Source: JAWLDB01 sp041686915 (lineage in GTDB: Bacteria; Bacillota; UBA994; UBA5500). Taken from it: a stretch of 49,366 nt of DNA. Position numbers and translations under genes: made by a program. How positions within the stretch are numbered: the stretch's first letter is position 1; every line of letters begins with the position of its first letter. This document shows positions 8,487-16,966 of the stretch, piece after piece. The DNA is taken from contig JAWLDB010000005.1 in the NCBI GenBank assembly GCA_041686915.1, forward strand, positions 1 through 49,366, in the 5' to 3' direction. Below the pieces are notes generated by a model. It was not told the DNA's origin, ran no database searches, and was given only the letters and a program-made list of their open reading frames with translations.

Positions 8487-9137
8487 ATGAAGTTCTTTTT
8501 GGACACGGCAAACCTGGACGAGATTCGTAAGGCTATGCAACTCGGAGTAATTGACGGTGTTACCACCAACCCTTCTCTAATCGCAAAAGAAGGGCGCCAG
8601 TTCCTGCCCACCGTGCAGGAAATTTGCGAGATGGTTCCCGGTCCGGTAAGTGCAGAAGTAATCAGCCTTGAACCGGAAAAGATGCTTCAGGAAGCGAAAC
8701 AATTGGCTTCCCTGGCTGCAAATGTAGTAGTCAAAGTTCCCATGGGCTTGGCTGGCCTGGAAGTAGTGAATGAGCTATCCAAGCAAAAGATCAAGACCAA
8801 CATGACTCTAGTCTTCTCTGCCAACCAGGCTTTGCTGGCTGCGCGGGCAGGGGCTACTTACGTCAGCCCGTTCGTCGGACGCATGGACGACATCGGCAAC
8901 CCTGGGATGCCTGTAGTACAGGATATCGTAGATATCTTTGACATCCATGGGCTGGAGACCGAAGTAATTGCGGCCAGCATACGCCATCCGGAGCATGTCA
9001 TCCAGGCAGCTAAAGTAGGGGCGCATATCGCGACAGTGCCGTATAAGGTGCTGGAGCAAATGAGCAAGCATCCGATGACGGACCTCGGCATCGAGCGTTT
9101 CCTGGACGATTGGCGCAAGAGCGGCGCGTCGTTTTAG
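8487..9137 (+). CDS. tal: Transaldolase, TalC/fructose-6-phosphate aldolase family
   Basis: 216 residues, the short single-domain transaldolase class. The N-terminus MKFFLDTANLDEI and the GVTTNPSLIAKEG segment are typical. Schiff-base lysine K83 lies in VVVKVPMG. It moves dihydroxyacetone units in the non-oxidative pentose phosphate pathway. Bacillus has tal in the same place between spo0F and glpX. ATG start with a weak AAAGGCGG-like site upstream. Confidence 0.92.
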   Translation: MKFFLDTANLDEIRKAMQLGVIDGVTTNPSLIAKEGRQFLPTVQEICEMVPGPVSAEVISLEPEKMLQEAKQLASLAANVVVKVPMGLAGLEVVNELSKQKIKTNMTLVFSANQALLAARAGATYVSPFVGRMDDIGNPGMPVVQDIVDIFDIHGLETEVIAASIRHPEHVIQAAKVGAHIATVPYKVLEQMSKHPMTDLGIERFLDDWRKSGASF

Positions 9138-9141
9138 GTTA

Positions 9142-9216
9142 GGACACGGCGTGCCGTATCCCCACGGGTAGTGCCTAATTATGTTATGGTAGAGACACGG
9201 CATGCCGTGTCTCTAC
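9142..9216. repeat. REP-like palindromes between tal and glpX
   Basis: A degenerate unit at 9142-9165 (GGACACGGC/GCCGTATCC, then CCAC) is followed by a perfect 28-nt palindrome at 9189-9216 that starts GTAGAGACACGGCA and ends with its complement ...CTCTAC. Confidence 0.8.
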
Positions 9217-9259
9217 GGGGCGTTTGACTGATATAGTACAATTAAGGCAGGTGACTTTG

Positions 9260-10240
9260 ATGGAACGGGAATTGGCGCTGGAGTTTGCGAGAGTTACCGA
9301 AGCAGCGGCGCTAGCTGCAGGCCGCTGGATGGGGCGGGGGCAGAAAGATGCCGCCGATGCAGCTGCCGTTGATGCGATGCGGGCCTTGCTCGAGTCGGTA
9401 AGCATCTGTGGCAGAGTTGTTATTGGTGAGGGTGAAATGGACGAGGCCCCCATGCTCTATATCGGAGAAATGGTGGGCTGTTCAGACAACCCTCAAGTCG
9501 ACATTGCTGTAGATCCTTTGGAGGGTACCAACCTGGTGGCCAAAGGGCTACCTAACAGCATCGCCGTCCTGGCGGTCGCCGAACAGGGCTGTATGCTGCA
9601 CGCTCCGGATATGTACATGGATAAAATCGCGGTGGGGCCTGCCGCAGCAGGACATATTGACATTGATGCTCCCATCGCATACAATCTGCAAGCTATAGCC
9701 AAAGCAACCAATCGTCAGGTTCCTGACCTCACTGTTGTCGTGCTTGATCGTCCGCGCCACGCAGACATTATTAAGCAGATCCGTGATGCTGGGGCACGCA
9801 TTAAGCTAATTACCGACGGTGACGTAGCGCCTGCCGTTGCTACCGCCATTCCCGATAGCGGTGTTGATTTGCTGCTTGGCATTGGGGGCGCACCGGAAGG
9901 CGTCCTCGCTGCCGCAGCTCTTAAGTGCCTGGGAGGCGAAATGCAGGCGAGACTTTGGCCTCAGAATGACGAGGAAGTGCAGCGTGCCCACGCTATGGGC
10001 GTTACCGACCTGCGTATGGTGCTCTCCCACAATGACTTGGTTAAAGGCGACGACGTCATTTTTGCCGCTACTGGCATAACCGACGGCGATTTGCTGAAAG
10101 GGGTCAGATACTACGGAGAGCAAGCCCGTACCCACACTATCGTGATGCGTGCAAAAACTGGTACAGTCCGCTTCATTGAGGCCATTCACAGGCCGGAGAG
10201 AAAACCGATGCTTAAAGACCTGATAACACGGCAACAATAA
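9260..10240 (+). CDS. glpX: Fructose-1,6-bisphosphatase, class II
   Basis: 326 residues if started at ATG 9260, which gives MERELALEFARVTEAAALA as in B. subtilis GlpX; a TTG 12 codons upstream lies next to a REP palindrome and is less likely. Metal and substrate motifs include VVIGEGEMDEAPML, VDPLEGTNLVAKG and LGIGGAPEGV. It hydrolyses fructose-1,6-bisphosphate in gluconeogenesis. It lies in the conserved tal-glpX-rho-rpmE order; the murA found between tal and glpX in Bacillus is absent here. Confidence 0.93.
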   Translation: MERELALEFARVTEAAALAAGRWMGRGQKDAADAAAVDAMRALLESVSICGRVVIGEGEMDEAPMLYIGEMVGCSDNPQVDIAVDPLEGTNLVAKGLPNSIAVLAVAEQGCMLHAPDMYMDKIAVGPAAAGHIDIDAPIAYNLQAIAKATNRQVPDLTVVVLDRPRHADIIKQIRDAGARIKLITDGDVAPAVATAIPDSGVDLLLGIGGAPEGVLAAAALKCLGGEMQARLWPQNDEEVQRAHAMGVTDLRMVLSHNDLVKGDDVIFAATGITDGDLLKGVRYYGEQARTHTIVMRAKTGTVRFIEAIHRPERKPMLKDLITRQQ

Positions 10241-10261
10241 CCTTAGGAACATATTGCCATG

Positions 10262-10294
10262 GTAGGTGCGGCGCACACCCAGTGCCGCACCTCC
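10262..10294. repeat. REP-like hairpin in glpX-rho gap
   Basis: GTAG (10262-10265) then GTGCGGC (10266-10272) pairs with GCCGCAC (10284-10290), then CTCC. It has the GTAG foot of the family and could also act as a glpX terminator, though no T run follows. The rest of the 289-bp gap up to rho shows nothing recognisable except the rho ribosome binding site AAGGAAGTGA near 10515. Confidence 0.6.
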
Positions 10295-10529
10295 AATCCC
10301 GCATGAATTGCCCACAGGCCATTGTTTCCTACCATACCGCTAGACCAGCGGCCTTATTCCAAGACAATCGCAGTCATCCCCCTTGTAATTTCCCATTTCA
10401 CGATGCGCTTCATCTCTTTGAGTGGCTATTGCTGACACTAAACCATTGGTGCTTACACCCGGCACGTTTTTTGGGTGTTACTAAATATGCATCCCTAGAT
10501 CGAACCTAAACTGACAAGGAAGTGATCCA

Positions 10530-11795
10530 TTGAATTTTGACATGACCCAACTGGAGAAGAAGACCAATCAGGAGCTCTACGCCCTGGCCAAGGAGCTGAA
10601 GGTCGAGGGCTATTCGCGTTTAAAGAAGCGCGAGCTTATATTTGAGATCCTGAAAGCTGAGACGGAGAAAGACGGCTTCTTGTTTGCTCACGGCGTTCTG
10701 GAGATATTGTCTGAGGGCTTTGGCTTCTTGCGCCCCATTAACTATCTGCCGAGCTCCGAAGATATCTATGTCTCACCGTCGCAAATCCGCCGCTTTGACA
10801 TGAAGACTGGCGACCAGGTGTATGGCAAGGTCAGACACCCCAAGGATAATGAGAAGTTCTACGCACTTTTGCATGTTGAATCTATTAACGCGTTTCCCCC
10901 CAGCACTGCCACTAATCGCATTGCCTTTGAAGCACTCACTCCCATCTATCCAGATGAGCGGATTAGGTTGGAGGCCAGGCAGACCGGGTTAAGCACTCGT
11001 TTGATGGATATGATTGCTCCCGTCGGCAAGGGGCAGCGCGGATTGCTGGTTTCACCGCCGAAGGCAGGCAAGACTAGCCTGCTCAAGGAGATAGCAAACA
11101 GCATCACTACTAATCATCCGGAAGCACATTTGATCGTGCTCCTAATAGACGAACGTCCAGAAGAGGTCACCGATATGCAACGTTCAGTCACGGGTGATAG
11201 CGAAGTAGTCTATTCAACTTTTGATGAACTGCCGGAGAACCACATTCGGGTAGCTGACATGGTGTTGGAACGCGCCAAGCGTCTGGTCGAACACAAACGG
11301 GATGTGGTCATCTTGCTCGATAGTATCACACGTCTGGCGAGAGCAAATAACTTGGTAGTTGCTCCCTCAGGGCGCACTCTCAGTGGCGGCATGGACCCGG
11401 CAGCGCTGCATAGGCCTAAGCGCTTTTTCGGAGCCGCGCGCAATATCGAGGAGGGTGGCAGCCTGACCATCCTGGCTACCGCCCTGGTTGACACCGGCAG
11501 CCGCATGGATGATGTCATCTATGAGGAGTTTAAAGGCACCGGTAACCTGGAGCTGCATATGGACCGGCGCCTCGCCGAGCGCCGGCTGTTCCCGGCTTTC
11601 GATATTCTGCGTTCTGGTACACGCCGCGAGGAACTGCTTTACAGTCAGGAAGAGCTGCATGCCTCGCTCAATCTGCGTAGAGCGATTGGCGGGATGAACT
11701 CGACAGAGTTCATGGATCAGCTGCTTAAGAATTTGCGGACTACCCAAAATAACCTGGATTTCTATCAGGTGTTGGAAGCAACTTTCAAAGGTTAG
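10530..11795 (+). CDS. rho: Transcription termination factor Rho
   Basis: 421 residues. TTG start 6 nt after AGGAAGTG. Domains in order: Rho N-terminal helical domain (residues ~5-45, LEKKTNQELYALAKEL), cold-shock-like RNA-binding domain (~50-120, GVLEILSEGFGFLRP), then the RecA-type ATPase with Walker A (SPPKAGKTSLLKE), the Q-loop region and Walker B (DVVILLDSITRLARA). The C-terminal secondary RNA-binding loops are intact. It is a hexameric RNA helicase that terminates transcription. It has the same neighbours as in Bacillus. Confidence 0.97.
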   Translation: MNFDMTQLEKKTNQELYALAKELKVEGYSRLKKRELIFEILKAETEKDGFLFAHGVLEILSEGFGFLRPINYLPSSEDIYVSPSQIRRFDMKTGDQVYGKVRHPKDNEKFYALLHVESINAFPPSTATNRIAFEALTPIYPDERIRLEARQTGLSTRLMDMIAPVGKGQRGLLVSPPKAGKTSLLKEIANSITTNHPEAHLIVLLIDERPEEVTDMQRSVTGDSEVVYSTFDELPENHIRVADMVLERAKRLVEHKRDVVILLDSITRLARANNLVVAPSGRTLSGGMDPAALHRPKRFFGAARNIEEGGSLTILATALVDTGSRMDDVIYEEFKGTGNLELHMDRRLAERRLFPAFDILRSGTRREELLYSQEELHASLNLRRAIGGMNSTEFMDQLLKNLRTTQNNLDFYQVLEATFKG

Positions 11796-11798
11796 TAC

Positions 11799-11932
11799 TA
11801 TGAGACACGGCATGCCGTGTCTCTACATCTATAAACAGCCAAAACGCTCCGGTAGGTACACGGCATGCCGTGTACCTACGTCTATGAATAGCCAAACGCT
11901 CCAGGTAGGTACACGGCATGCCGTGTACCTTG
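11799..11932. repeat. 53-bp tandem, three REP palindromes downstream of rho
   Basis: Three 28-nt palindrome frames begin at 11799, 11852 and 11905, exactly 53 bp apart. The middle one (11852-11879) is perfect, GTAGGTACACGGCA plus complement; the first has the AGAGACACGGCA variant and a decayed left foot, the third a decayed right foot. The two 25-nt spacers (11827-11851, 11880-11904) are near-identical, sharing TCTAT, AGCCAAA and CGCTCC, so the whole unit was duplicated. Confidence 0.88.
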
Positions 11933-12064
11933 GGATAACCCAAATTGCATGCATAGTTTCGCCTCACGCGGGAAATATACAGATGGCTTTTGCCAAAATT
12001 GCCAATGCAACCAGCAAAAGTCTGGGCATACGCGCTTGCCCCATTTTCAAGCGAGGTGAATAGG

Positions 12065-13036
12065 TTGGGTTATAAGCAAAGGACCAAGAGGGGGCTATTT
12101 TTGCTCGCTGTCTTGGCATTAGTCCTGCTTATCCCGTCCAAGGTAGCATGGGCAATCCCCTATCGGAGTGGCCCAAGTTTGGACGAAGTTGAGTTAGTCA
12201 ACCGATATCAAGCTGAACAGGCCCGAAAGGCGGCAGAAGAAAAAGCGCGTCAGGAAGCCGCCCGGAAGGAAGCTGAGCAGCAATCAGACGACACAGTTCA
12301 GAACACGTTCCAGTTGCAGTCGCAAAAGCACATAGTGAAGGCTGGCGATACCCTTTGGGCAATCGCCCACAAATATGGGGTTTCCATCAGTCAATTGATG
12401 TCTTGGAATGGTCTAGGCAGCGCCAATCTGATTAATGTAGGGCAAAGCCTGAGCATCGGGGGATCACAGGCTGCGCCCACTTCCACCGCTCACACCGTGC
12501 GTTCGGGTGAGTCTCTCTGGTCAATCGCTACCAAGTACAGGACTAGCGTGTCAGCCTTGGCCACAGCCAATGGGTTAAGCAGCCGTGGAGTAATCTATCC
12601 AGGTCAGCAGCTGGTCGTTCCAGGTTCGGGCACGGTGGCTAGCCGTGGATCATTATCCAATAGCCTGGTATGGCCGGTGTCTGGCACTATCACTTCTGGT
12701 TATGGGCCGCGCTGGGGCAAGTTCCACTACGCCATCGATATAGCCGCCCCTAAAGGACGGCCAATCAAGGCAGCCACCGCCGGTGTAATCGAGTACTCCG
12801 GTTGGAAGACTAGCTATGGCTACTGTGTTGTCATCGACCATGGCCGGGGTGTTAAGACGGTATATGGTCACGCTAGCAAGCTGTACGTGAGGAAGGGTGA
12901 CCGGGTTGCTGCAGGGCAGACAATAGCGGCTGTGGGTAGCACCGGCTTCTCAACCGGTCCGCATGTGCATTTTGAAGTGGTTGTAAATGGGCGAAACGTC
13001 AATCCACTTGCATACTTGATCAGAAGCGGGCGATAA
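12065..13036 (+). CDS. Secreted LysM-M23 peptidoglycan endopeptidase
   Basis: 323 residues. TTG at 12065 follows GAGGTGA (12053-12059); the open frame upstream has no support. Order: signal peptide or anchor (residues ~10-30, GLFLLAVLALVLLIPSK), a charged Ala/Glu/Arg helix (~48-75), LysM 1 (HIVKAGDTLWAIAHKYGVS), LysM 2 (HTVRSGESLWSIATKYRTS), then the M23 peptidase domain. Zinc motifs HYAIDIA and HVHFEV are present with the VYGHASKLYV segment, so it should be catalytically active. LysM domains bind glycan; M23 cuts peptide cross-links. It could act in growth or sporulation. The gene interrupts the rho-rpmE order. Confidence 0.9.
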   Translation: MGYKQRTKRGLFLLAVLALVLLIPSKVAWAIPYRSGPSLDEVELVNRYQAEQARKAAEEKARQEAARKEAEQQSDDTVQNTFQLQSQKHIVKAGDTLWAIAHKYGVSISQLMSWNGLGSANLINVGQSLSIGGSQAAPTSTAHTVRSGESLWSIATKYRTSVSALATANGLSSRGVIYPGQQLVVPGSGTVASRGSLSNSLVWPVSGTITSGYGPRWGKFHYAIDIAAPKGRPIKAATAGVIEYSGWKTSYGYCVVIDHGRGVKTVYGHASKLYVRKGDRVAAGQTIAAVGSTGFSTGPHVHFEVVVNGRNVNPLAYLIRSGR

Positions 13037-13047
13037 GCCCGCTTTCT
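13024..13047 (+). terminator. Hairpin at end of the M23 peptidase gene
   Basis: AAGCGGGC (13024-13031) pairs with GCCCGCTT (13037-13044); the stop codon lies in the loop. The T run is poor (TTTCTATT), so termination strength is uncertain. Confidence 0.5.
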
Positions 13048-13051
13048 ATTT

Positions 13052-13145
13052 GGGTCGGCCACCGTCCGACCCCTACAACAAACGGGTCGGCCACCGTCCG
13101 ACCCCTACAACAGGTAGGACGGCTACCACCGTTGGCGACCCCTAC
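13052..13145. repeat. REP-like units in tandem before radical SAM gene
   Basis: Two identical units, GGGTCGG/CCGACCC with a 7-nt loop and CTAC foot, at 13052-13076 and 13084-13108, repeat with a 32-bp period. A third, decayed unit runs 13113-13145 and also ends CCCCTAC. Confidence 0.82.
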
Positions 13146-13185
13146 TTGCCCTTATACCCTGGTTATAGTACGATGCAACTTGGGG

Positions 13186-14430
13186 GTGATTACACTGTTT
13201 TGCGCAACCTACGCTGACTGCAACGGCAATGCCTACGTAGACGAGCGCTTTTCGCCGGTTGGCCGGTTTGGAGCGCTGTTTGCCGACCTGCCGCCTGAAC
13301 AGCTCATTCCCTTGCCTGAAGGAGCTACCTTGATGCTCATCCCTGGCCGCAGCGCAGTGGGGGTGGATGCAAGCGGGCGCTTCAGGCGCCTCGGTAGCGA
13401 GCGCTATGCACTAGCCGCCCTATTGCCCCAAGGCTACACAAGAATAGCTCTGCCGGCCTGGCATGGAGATGGGCCGGAGCTACCCTTGTTCGGCTATACA
13501 GCAGTTGCGTGGCATAAAGGAACCTTTTATGTAGCAGCTAAAGTGGAAGACGAGAAACTATACAAGTGGGCTCCCGAGCGCTATAATACGGAAGAATTGG
13601 ACAGCCTGCTGCGTAAGCGGGAGGCTGAGATTCCGGGCAACCCGATAATCGCTCAGCTAGCCAAGTGTGTGCGTGAATATGGCTGTTTCACGGCCCAGAA
13701 TATTTTCTATCGGCGCTGGGAGGGTGGAATACCAGTTTCCAGCAGCTGTAATGCCGCCTGTGTAGGTTGCATTTCTGAGCAAGAGGCTGAGTGTTGCCCA
13801 TCGCCGCAGTCAAGGATCAACTACCAGCCGACGCCGGAGCAGGTCGTATCTGTAGCGTTGCCGCATCTCTTACAGGCAGAAGATGCAATAATCTCCTTCG
13901 GACAGGGCTGTGAGGGTGAGCCTTTGCTGCAGTACCGGGTTATCTCTGCAGCTATTCGGCAGATCAGGTCACACACTGAGCGCGGCACCATAAACGCCAA
14001 CACTAATGCAGGGTTTACCGAGGGTGTCCGGGCAGTAGTAGATGCCGGCATCAACTCTCTGCGGGTGAGCATTAATAGCGCTATCGCTGCCAACTACCAA
14101 GCTTATTACCGCCCTAGGGGTTATAGTCTGACTGACGTCCGTAACTCCATCAAGTATGCCAAGGCGCAAGGAGTGTTTGTTGCTCTTAACCTGCTGGCTT
14201 TCCCGGGCGTTACTGACCGCGAGGACGAGCTGGAAGCTCTAATCGAGCTGATTGGCAACACCGGTGTAGATATGGTGCAGGTCCGTAACCTGAACATCGA
14301 CCCGGAGCAGTATTTGCAGCTGATGGAAGGTTCACATGGTGAGCTCTACGGCTTGGACCAATTGGCTGATGTACTGAAATCCGAGCATCCTGGGCTGCGA
14401 GTCGGCAGCTTCAGCCATCCTGTCAGATAA
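13186..14430 (+). CDS. Radical SAM protein of unknown substrate
   Basis: About 414 residues. The middle holds the CX3CX2C cluster motif CNAACVGC, followed by a TIM-barrel-like region with GQGCEGEPLL (the GGEP-type SAM contact), TINANTNAG and SLRVSINSA. An N-terminal domain of ~190 residues precedes it. A [4Fe-4S] cluster and SAM radical chemistry are therefore expected; the substrate is unknown. The start is unclear: GGGGGTGA (13182-13189) suggests CTG 13195, GTG 13186 overlaps that SD, and ATG 13132 falls inside a REP repeat. No maturase target or substrate gene is adjacent. It lies between the M23 peptidase and rpmE. Confidence 0.8.
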   Translation: MITLFCATYADCNGNAYVDERFSPVGRFGALFADLPPEQLIPLPEGATLMLIPGRSAVGVDASGRFRRLGSERYALAALLPQGYTRIALPAWHGDGPELPLFGYTAVAWHKGTFYVAAKVEDEKLYKWAPERYNTEELDSLLRKREAEIPGNPIIAQLAKCVREYGCFTAQNIFYRRWEGGIPVSSSCNAACVGCISEQEAECCPSPQSRINYQPTPEQVVSVALPHLLQAEDAIISFGQGCEGEPLLQYRVISAAIRQIRSHTERGTINANTNAGFTEGVRAVVDAGINSLRVSINSAIAANYQAYYRPRGYSLTDVRNSIKYAKAQGVFVALNLLAFPGVTDREDELEALIELIGNTGVDMVQVRNLNIDPEQYLQLMEGSHGELYGLDQLADVLKSEHPGLRVGSFSHPVR

Positions 14431-14474
14431 GTAGTGGCATGGGTTCAGGCGGGTGTATAGCTAGTACAATTCAC

Positions 14475-14504
14475 TTGCCCCTCAGCCAGTTATTGTGCTA
14501 TAAT
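14475..14504 (+). promoter_or_regulatory. Promoter of rpmE
   Basis: TTGCCC (14475-14480), 18-nt spacer, perfect TATAAT (14499-14504). Transcription would start near 14511, leaving a leader of about 100 nt. Confidence 0.65.
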
Positions 14505-14541
14505 CTTCAGGTAATCGCCATAATAGGGTTACTTATAGGAA

Positions 14542-14600
14542 TGAGGTATCAGGTTGCACCTCATGTCCGTGCAAATGTGTGGACTTTTTCGTGGAAAGAG
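14542..14600 (+). promoter_or_regulatory. Possible L31 leader structure
   Basis: TGAGGT (14542-14547) pairs with ACCTCA (14558-14563). Just after it, GTCC and GGAC flank a loop and are followed by TTTTT, ahead of the SD AAAGAGGTGAT. Firmicute rpmE genes can carry autoregulatory leaders; this match is by position and hairpins only. Confidence 0.35.
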
Positions 14601-14609
14601 GTGATAGCA

Positions 14610-14816
14610 ATGAAGGAGAAAATCCATCCCAACTACGGCAAGACACTTGTCACTTGCGCTTGCGGCGAGACTTTTGAGAGTGGATCCGTCAAGAAGCAGT
14701 TGAAGGTTGAGCTCTGCTCCAAATGCCATCCGTTCTTCACAGGCAAGCAGAAGCTGGTCGATACAGGCGGACGCGTTGACCGTTTCCGTAAGAAGTTCGG
14801 CTTGACCGAGAAATAG
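14610..14816 (+). CDS. rpmE: 50S ribosomal protein L31 (zinc form)
   Basis: 68 residues from ATG 14610, which follows AAAGAGGTGAT; the longer open frame upstream is leader. The sequence MKEKIHPNYGKTLVTCACG is diagnostic. The C-X-C pair (CAC) and CSKC supply zinc ligands, so this is the C+ paralogue, not the zinc-free type made under zinc limitation. It belongs to the large-subunit central protuberance region. The gene is in its conserved place near rho and prfA. Confidence 0.97.
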   Translation: MKEKIHPNYGKTLVTCACGETFESGSVKKQLKVELCSKCHPFFTGKQKLVDTGGRVDRFRKKFGLTEK

Positions 14817-14837
14817 GCTGTACGCAGCGAATGTTAT

Positions 14838-14868
14838 GAAGCAGAGCTTTGCTCTGCTTCTTGTCTGT
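14838..14868 (+). terminator. Terminator after rpmE
   Basis: GAAGCAGAGC and GCTCTGCTTC form a 10-bp stem around TTT (14838-14860), followed by a T-rich TTGTCTGT. Good stem, moderate tail. Confidence 0.7.
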
Positions 14869-14916
14869 CTACAGAAACTATCTAAAGAATATCTCCGGAG
14901 ATAAGGGGGTGCCGGC

Positions 14917-15801
14917 GTGAGTAAACGAGTTTCCATAGGCGGGCAAGCCGTCATGGAAGGTGTGATGATGCGCGGGCCCAGGAAGATGTCTATAGCAGTA
15001 CGGCAGCCCAGTGGGAATATCTCTGTAACTATTCGCCCCAACTGGCGAGTGGCAGATTTTCTACCAATCTTCAAGTTGCCCGTTTTGCGGGGTGTGGCCG
15101 CTTTTGTGGAAGCATTGGTTGTTGGCATAGACGCAATCATGCTATCTGCCAACGAGTCACAGACAGAGGACCTGCAACTGAGTAAAGGCCAAGCTATCCT
15201 CTCCATGTTGATCGGCCTATCCTTAGGCGTGGTACTCTTCATGCTCTTGCCTACCTGGTTGGTGCGTTTCCTGGAAGGTTTCGGAATGACGCCGTTCTGG
15301 CTCAATCTGACGGAAGGCGCGCTGCGTCTCTCAATTTTCCTGCTATATGTGCTGCTGATTGGCATGTATAGCGAGATGCATCGCTTTTTCCAATACCATG
15401 GTGCGGAGCACAAGGCAATCTATACGTATGAGTCAGGGGAAGCCTTGGAAGTCAAATCTACAGGCAAATACTCCTGCTTGCATCCGCGGTGTGGTACCGC
15501 CTTCCTACTGCAGGTGATGCTCATCAGCATCATTACTTTCTCATTTCTGGGATGGCCCACACTCCTAATGCGTATCCTCACACGGCTAGCCCTCTTGCCG
15601 CTGGTTGCAGGATTGGCCTATGAACTTAGCCGTTTCAGCGGTCAACATATCGATAACAAGTTGGTTCGGATAATGGTCACGCCTGGCATGTGGTTGCAGC
15701 GGGCGACGACCAGGGAGCCGGACGACAGTCAGGTGGAAGTGGCCCTTGCGGCAATTAACGGATTACTGCAAGCTGACCCGGAGCTTGCCGCGCAGGATTG
15801 A
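14917..15801 (+). CDS. DUF1385 membrane protein (YqhQ-like)
   Basis: 294 residues, GTG start after AAGGGGGTG. The family signature GGQAVMEGVMMRGP is at residues 7-20. Hydrophobic segments at about 90-115, 130-155 and 200-235 suggest several membrane spans. The HGAEHKAIYTYE segment and a downstream pair of cysteines (YSCLHPRCGT) are conserved in the family and could bind metal. Molecular function is not established. The place between rpmE and prfA/prmC is recurrent in Clostridia, which suggests a housekeeping role, but that is inference. Confidence 0.85.
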   Translation: MSKRVSIGGQAVMEGVMMRGPRKMSIAVRQPSGNISVTIRPNWRVADFLPIFKLPVLRGVAAFVEALVVGIDAIMLSANESQTEDLQLSKGQAILSMLIGLSLGVVLFMLLPTWLVRFLEGFGMTPFWLNLTEGALRLSIFLLYVLLIGMYSEMHRFFQYHGAEHKAIYTYESGEALEVKSTGKYSCLHPRCGTAFLLQVMLISIITFSFLGWPTLLMRILTRLALLPLVAGLAYELSRFSGQHIDNKLVRIMVTPGMWLQRATTREPDDSQVEVALAAINGLLQADPELAAQD

Positions 15802-15897
15802 TAAAAACCCAGTGACTGGCAAACACTGAAGGTGCCGGGCCTCAATTGACACTGGAATGATGTTAATACCCTGATACACGAGAATGGGGTGGAGAAA

Positions 15898-16965
15898 TTG
15901 CTGGATAAACTACAGGGCATCAAAGACCGTTATGAAGAACTGACAGCCTTGGTTAACAACCCCGATGTAATTGCCCGCCAGAATGAATGGCGTGAGTATT
16001 GCAAGGAGCAGTCGGGGCTGACTGAGATAGTTGAAGTCTTTGATATCTACAAGAAAACTGATGAAGAGTTGGTATCGGCCAGGGAAATGCTGAAGGCCGG
16101 CGGGCTCGACAAAGACTTCCTAGCTTTGCTTGAGCTCGAGGTGGAAGAGTTGGAGCAGCGGCATACTGACCTGGAAGAAAAGCTTAAGCTACTACTCATA
16201 CCGAAGGATCCTAATGACGATAAGAACGTCATCATGGAGATCCGGGCTGGTACGGGCGGCGACGAAGCAGCCATTTTTGCGGCTGATCTCTTCCGCATGT
16301 ACACCCGCTATGCAGAACGCCAGGGGTGGAAAGTCGAGCTGATGGGCAGCAATGAGAACGACCTGGGCGGTTTTAAGGAAGTCATCTTCCTGATTGAAGG
16401 CCGCGGCGCTTTCAGCCGCCTCAAGTTTGAGAGCGGTGTACATCGTGTGCAGCGCGTGCCTGCCACTGAAGCTAGTGGTCGTATCCATACCTCTGCTGCT
16501 ACAGTAGCGGTGCTGCCAGAGGCAGAAGAAGTTGACGTACAGATCGATGCGAACGATCTGCGGATAGACACGTACTGTTCTTCTGGGCCTGGTGGTCAGA
16601 GTGTCAACACGACCTACTCGGCCGTCCGTATTACTCACTTGCCAACAGGCGTTGTGGTTTCGATGCAGGATGAGAAGTCACAGATTAAGAACCGTGAAAA
16701 AGCCATGCGCGTTCTCCGGGCTAGGTTGTTGGAAGCTGAACAAGCCAAGCAACATGCTGAACTAGCGGAAGCTCGCCGTAGCCAGGTAGGTACTGGCGAC
16801 CGCAGCGAGCGCATTCGTACCTATAACTTCCCGCAAGGCCGGGTAACTGACCATCGCATAGGCCTGACCGTGCACAATCTGCCGATCATTCTGGACGGGG
16901 ATATTGATGACATCATTCAGGCATTAATCACCGATAGCCAGATGCAGAGCTTGCAGGGTGAGTAG
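15898..16965 (+). CDS. prfA: Peptide chain release factor 1
   Basis: 355 residues. TTG 15898 gives MLDKLQGIKDRYEEL, lining up with other RF1 starts, with GGGGTGG 5 nt upstream; GTG 15889 in the same frame is an alternative. The codon-recognition tripeptide PAT (QRVPATEASG) marks RF1, which reads UAA and UAG. The catalytic GGQ is in SSGPGGQSVNTTYSAV; its glutamine is the target of the enzyme encoded next. The end of prfA overlaps the ribosome binding site of prmC. Confidence 0.96.
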   Translation: MLDKLQGIKDRYEELTALVNNPDVIARQNEWREYCKEQSGLTEIVEVFDIYKKTDEELVSAREMLKAGGLDKDFLALLELEVEELEQRHTDLEEKLKLLLIPKDPNDDKNVIMEIRAGTGGDEAAIFAADLFRMYTRYAERQGWKVELMGSNENDLGGFKEVIFLIEGRGAFSRLKFESGVHRVQRVPATEASGRIHTSAATVAVLPEAEEVDVQIDANDLRIDTYCSSGPGGQSVNTTYSAVRITHLPTGVVVSMQDEKSQIKNREKAMRVLRARLLEAEQAKQHAELAEARRSQVGTGDRSERIRTYNFPQGRVTDHRIGLTVHNLPIILDGDIDDIIQALITDSQMQSLQGE

Positions 16966-16966
16966 G

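Noticed and set aside
9189..9216. Perfect palindrome before glpX as a terminator of tal
   Set aside because: No T run follows and identical copies occur in unrelated gaps, so it is listed as a repeat.
10282..10509. 75-codon open frame in the glpX-rho gap
   Set aside because: No SD and no recognisable protein; it begins in a REP-like hairpin.
11799..11932. Three 28-nt palindromes with 25-nt spacers looked like a small CRISPR array
   Set aside because: The spacers are almost identical to each other, repeats differ, and no cas gene is present. A tandem duplication explains it.
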